Positions 4,970 to 5,209 of a stretch of DNA of 5,209 bases are shown piece by piece. How positions within the stretch are numbered: the first letter of the stretch is position 1; each line of letters begins with the position of its first letter. Under the pieces are notes generated by a model. The model was not told where the DNA came from. It saw only the letters and a list, made by a program, of their open reading frames with translations, and did no database searches. Made by a program: the position numbers and the translations under genes. The stretch comes from Phycisphaera mikurensis NBRC 102666 (GTDB lineage Bacteria > Planctomycetota > Phycisphaerae > Phycisphaerales > SM1A02), in contig CAMBSR010000163.1 in the NCBI GenBank assembly GCA_945870475.1, positions 1-5,209 on the forward strand. The letters are read 5' to 3'.

Positions 4970-4983
4970 ACGCCCATGGGCGT
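4970..4983. promoter_or_regulatory. Perfect 14-bp palindrome upstream of the second PEP-CTERM-like gene
   Basis: ACGCCCATGGGCGT reads the same on both strands, without a spacer, and ends 12 bases before the ATG at 4957. Its position suggests an operator for a dimeric regulator. With no loop it is a poor RNA hairpin. It is the longest perfect palindrome I noticed in the window. Confidence 0.4.
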
Positions 4984-5023
4984 AAAGCGCCGCCGGAACC
5001 GATCACCGGAGTGCGAAAGTACC

Positions 5024-5039
5024 CGGGGTTATTGCCCCG
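5024..5039 (-). terminator. Weak GC hairpin downstream of the pyrE-like gene
   Basis: CGGGG (5024-5028) and CCCCG (5035-5039) form a 5-bp stem with a 6-base loop, 33 bases after the pyrE-like stop on the minus strand. The sequence after it (GGTACTTT) has no real T-run, so termination here is only a possibility. Confidence 0.25.
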
Positions 5040-5071
5040 TTTGCTTGGATTTCACGCCAAGCGTCACGCGT

Positions 5072-5209
5072 TCACGCGCCGTGCGCGCCGTACTGCGCCC
5101 GGTACGCGGTGATCCGCGCGCGGTCGGCATCGGTGAGGCGGGCGCCCAGGTGCTCGACCACCTCGTCGATGGTGACGATGGCGGCGGTGGGCATGGCGAA
5201 CTCCGCGCC
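5072..5209 (-). CDS. pyrE: Probable orotate phosphoribosyltransferase, C-terminal fragment (cut by window edge)
   Basis: The last 45 codons of a minus-strand gene enter from the right edge. The visible tail, IVTIDEVVEHLGARLTDADR followed by ARITAYRAQYGAHGA, follows the pattern of the PyrE C-terminus as I recall it from E. coli (IITLKDLIAYLEE... AAVKAYREEFGV): a strand, a 'TxxDVxxxL' helix, then a final helix ending AYRxxYG. PyrE joins orotate and PRPP to give OMP in pyrimidine synthesis. The catalytic and PRPP-binding parts lie outside the window, so the name rests on the tail alone. The ATG at 5194 could in principle start a 40-residue ORF, but the frame stays open to the edge and the tail match favours a longer gene. 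It is separated from the PEP-CTERM-like gene downstream by 114 bases. Confidence 0.6.
   Translation of the reverse strand, partial: GAEFAMPTAAIVTIDEVVEHLGARLTDADRARITAYRAQYGAHGA

Noticed and set aside
4119..5006. 295-codon minus-strand open frame over the second PEP-CTERM-like gene
   Set aside because: Its His/Arg-rich composition is the out-of-frame reading of the Thr-rich gene, and it has no signal peptide or domain.
1..5209. CRISPR array, tRNA, rRNA, insertion sequence or attachment site
   Set aside because: No regularly spaced repeats, cloverleaf, rRNA-like stretch, transposase or flanking terminal repeats were seen on either strand.

Overview
The window is high-GC bacterial DNA. It most resembles a planctomycete of the Phycisphaerae/Phycisphaerales type. 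The reasons are two exported proteins ending in PAPG, a hydrophobic stretch and an Arg cluster (PEP-CTERM-like), a membrane protein opening with a CPVCxYDL...CPECG zinc ribbon, and generally weak Shine-Dalgarno signals. This placement is inferred from protein style; no marker gene is present.

Layout, left to right. At the left edge, on the minus strand, a small HPDW-motif protein (75-311) is followed, with a 1-base TGATG overlap, by the first 25 codons of a probable nucleotidyltransferase-like protein (1-75). The pair looks like a small toxin-antitoxin-like module. Divergent from it, on the plus strand, is a zinc-ribbon membrane protein (514-1551) ending in a strong hairpin. Next on the plus strand come an exported FAD-dependent enzyme of the D-amino-acid oxidase family (1754-2938) and aspartate 1-decarboxylase panD (2993-3364). 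After a 285-base gene-free leader come two convergent PEP-CTERM-like surface or secreted proteins (3650-4252 plus, 4361-4957 minus), with a clear intrinsic terminator between them. At the right edge, on the minus strand, is the C-terminal tail of a probable orotate phosphoribosyltransferase (5072-5209).

The most notable item is the oxidase. The segment that normally forms the C-terminus of D-amino-acid oxidase, with the substrate-carboxylate Arg and the YGHGG FAD-binding loop, lies before the N-terminal GxGxxG Rossmann motif. The protein then stops just where that segment would normally begin. This is the pattern of a circular permutation, here behind a signal peptide.

The genes do not form one pathway. 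panD (beta-alanine for pantothenate/CoA) and pyrE (UMP synthesis) are housekeeping. The two PEP-CTERM-like proteins belong to the exported protein set. The oxidase may handle D-amino acids outside the cytoplasm.
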